Assembly (NCBI GenBank): GCA_965208975.1
Contig: CBDBQH010000003.1
Span: forward strand, 310,001 to 374,000
Direction of reading: 5' to 3'
Origin: G963663315 sp965208975
GTDB lineage: Bacteria; Pseudomonadota; Gammaproteobacteria; Arenicellales; Poriferihabitantaceae
Length of the DNA stretch: 64,000 bases
Of this stretch, positions 63,475 through 64,000 are shown in pieces. Under the pieces are notes generated by a model. It did no database searches. It was not told the origin of the DNA and saw nothing but the letters and a program-made list of their open reading frames with translations. Both the position numbers and the translations under genes were made by a program. The stretch's first letter is position 1. Every line of letters starts with the position of its first letter.

Positions 63475-64000
63475 TCATCCGGCGACAGCGAACAAACCAT
63501 AACCGCTGATCACGACCAGGGCAACCCCCATGGCTCGCTGGTAATGCCCGCCACCGCCCTGCATCAGCCGGATGTGCATTTTAAGCCCGAGCCAGTGGCC
63601 AATCGCTACCAGCGGCAGAAAATACAGGGCATAACGAACCTGTAGGTCCACTTCAAAATAAATGAAGGTGGACATCTTGATCACTACCAGGATGGTCCAC
63701 AGAACAAATAATGTAACACGCAATTCGCGCAGAACCACATTCCTTGCGTAGACCGCCGATATCAACGGCGCCCCCATCAAGGATACCCCGCTCGCGTAAC
63801 CCCCCATCACCAGTAACAGATTATCGAAAAAGGGACTCCTGCTGCGAAAAACATAGTTACACAAATAAGCCAGCCCATATAAAAAAGTAACGCCGTAGAT
63901 AATCGTCACCAGTATCCCGTTCGGCAGGCTGAGCAACCCGAACACGCCGATCAGCTTGGGTATAATCAGGACTACCAGCGATTTTTTCAGGTAGGCCCAG
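63475..64000 (-). CDS. TauE/SafE-type membrane protein, 5' end beyond the window
   Basis: At least 174 residues; the frame stays open to the window edge (codons read WAYLKKSLVVLIIPKLIGVFG before the first internal start), so the beginning lies outside. Five or six membrane helices are visible. GYASGVSLMGAPLISAVYA is the glycine-rich re-entrant segment of the TauE/SafE (sulfite exporter) family, and the last helices are RYALYFLPLVAIGHWLGLKMH and AMGVALVVISGYGLF. Transported anion unknown. Its stop lies 16 bp before the CmoA-like gene, so the two may be co-transcribed. Confidence 0.85.
   Translation of the reverse strand, partial: WAYLKKSLVVLIIPKLIGVFGLLSLPNGILVTIIYGVTFLYGLAYLCNYVFRSRSPFFDNLLLVMGGYASGVSLMGAPLISAVYARNVVLRELRVTLFVLWTILVVIKMSTFIYFEVDLQVRYALYFLPLVAIGHWLGLKMHIRLMQGGGGHYQRAMGVALVVISGYGLFAVAG

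Overview
The window is a bacterial chromosome segment from a gammaproteobacterium whose genus I cannot name. Three things support this: the gene order of the str/S10/spc/alpha ribosomal supercluster and the secE-nusG-rplKAJL-rpoBC cluster; the tRNA string Thr(UGU)-Tyr-Gly-Thr(GGU)-Trp beside secE; and the gammaproteobacterial partners birA-coaX-SPOR, mlaA, apaH, ftsH-glmM and nadD-rsfS. Most of the window is core genome. Accessory DNA sits at the left edge (1-2,500) and between ispG and ilvD (about 55,700-60,840).

Layout. 1-2,500: an 8-bp tandem repeat cut by the window edge, a coiled-coil protein with a PD-(D/E)XK-like C-terminus, and an intact IS3-family insertion sequence with 28-bp terminal repeats and a 3-bp target duplication. 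2,654-4,171: cysS and an initiator tRNA. 4,207-10,713: a tripartite RND efflux operon whose outer-membrane channel carries an N-terminal ABC substrate-binding-like domain. 10,786-13,675: mlaA, apaH and an M18 aminopeptidase. 13,683-16,613: a cytochrome c with a secreted partner, rsfS-nadD, a membrane protein and a [2Fe-2S] ferredoxin-like protein. 16,708-39,157 (minus strand): rpsL, rpsG, fusA, tuf, then S10, spc and alpha genes without a break, followed by rlmE, ftsH and glmM. 39,378-51,974 (minus): rpoC, rpoB, rplL, rplJ, rplA, rplK, nusG, secE and five tRNA genes. 52,168-54,529 (minus): SPOR protein, coaX, birA. 54,566-55,693: ispG.

55,728-60,840 is a small defence and toxin island between two metabolic genes. 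It holds a two-gene restriction-modification system (TSPPY-type methyltransferase plus an NgoMIV-family endonuclease), a 290-bp duplication carrying a 60-codon gene, a GIY-YIG protein overlapping a PUA/EVE-like protein, and a zeta-like kinase whose 3' end overlaps a second copy of the 60-codon gene. The DNA just before the zeta gene is a decayed copy of the ilvD leader and first codons. That relic ends in an ATGA overlap with the zeta start, as if the toxin module captured the expression signals of ilvD. A 28-bp trace of the zeta 3' end lies on the other side of the restriction system. The two copies of the 60-codon gene differ at seven positions, all third codon positions, so this is a real gene under protein-level constraint. 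I regard the kinase plus 60-residue partner as the best candidate for an under-described system here. The window closes with ilvD, a CmoA-like methyltransferase and the truncated end of a TauE/SafE-type membrane protein.

Two families of short palindromic repeats are scattered through the accessory intergenic DNA. I found no rRNA gene and no CRISPR array.
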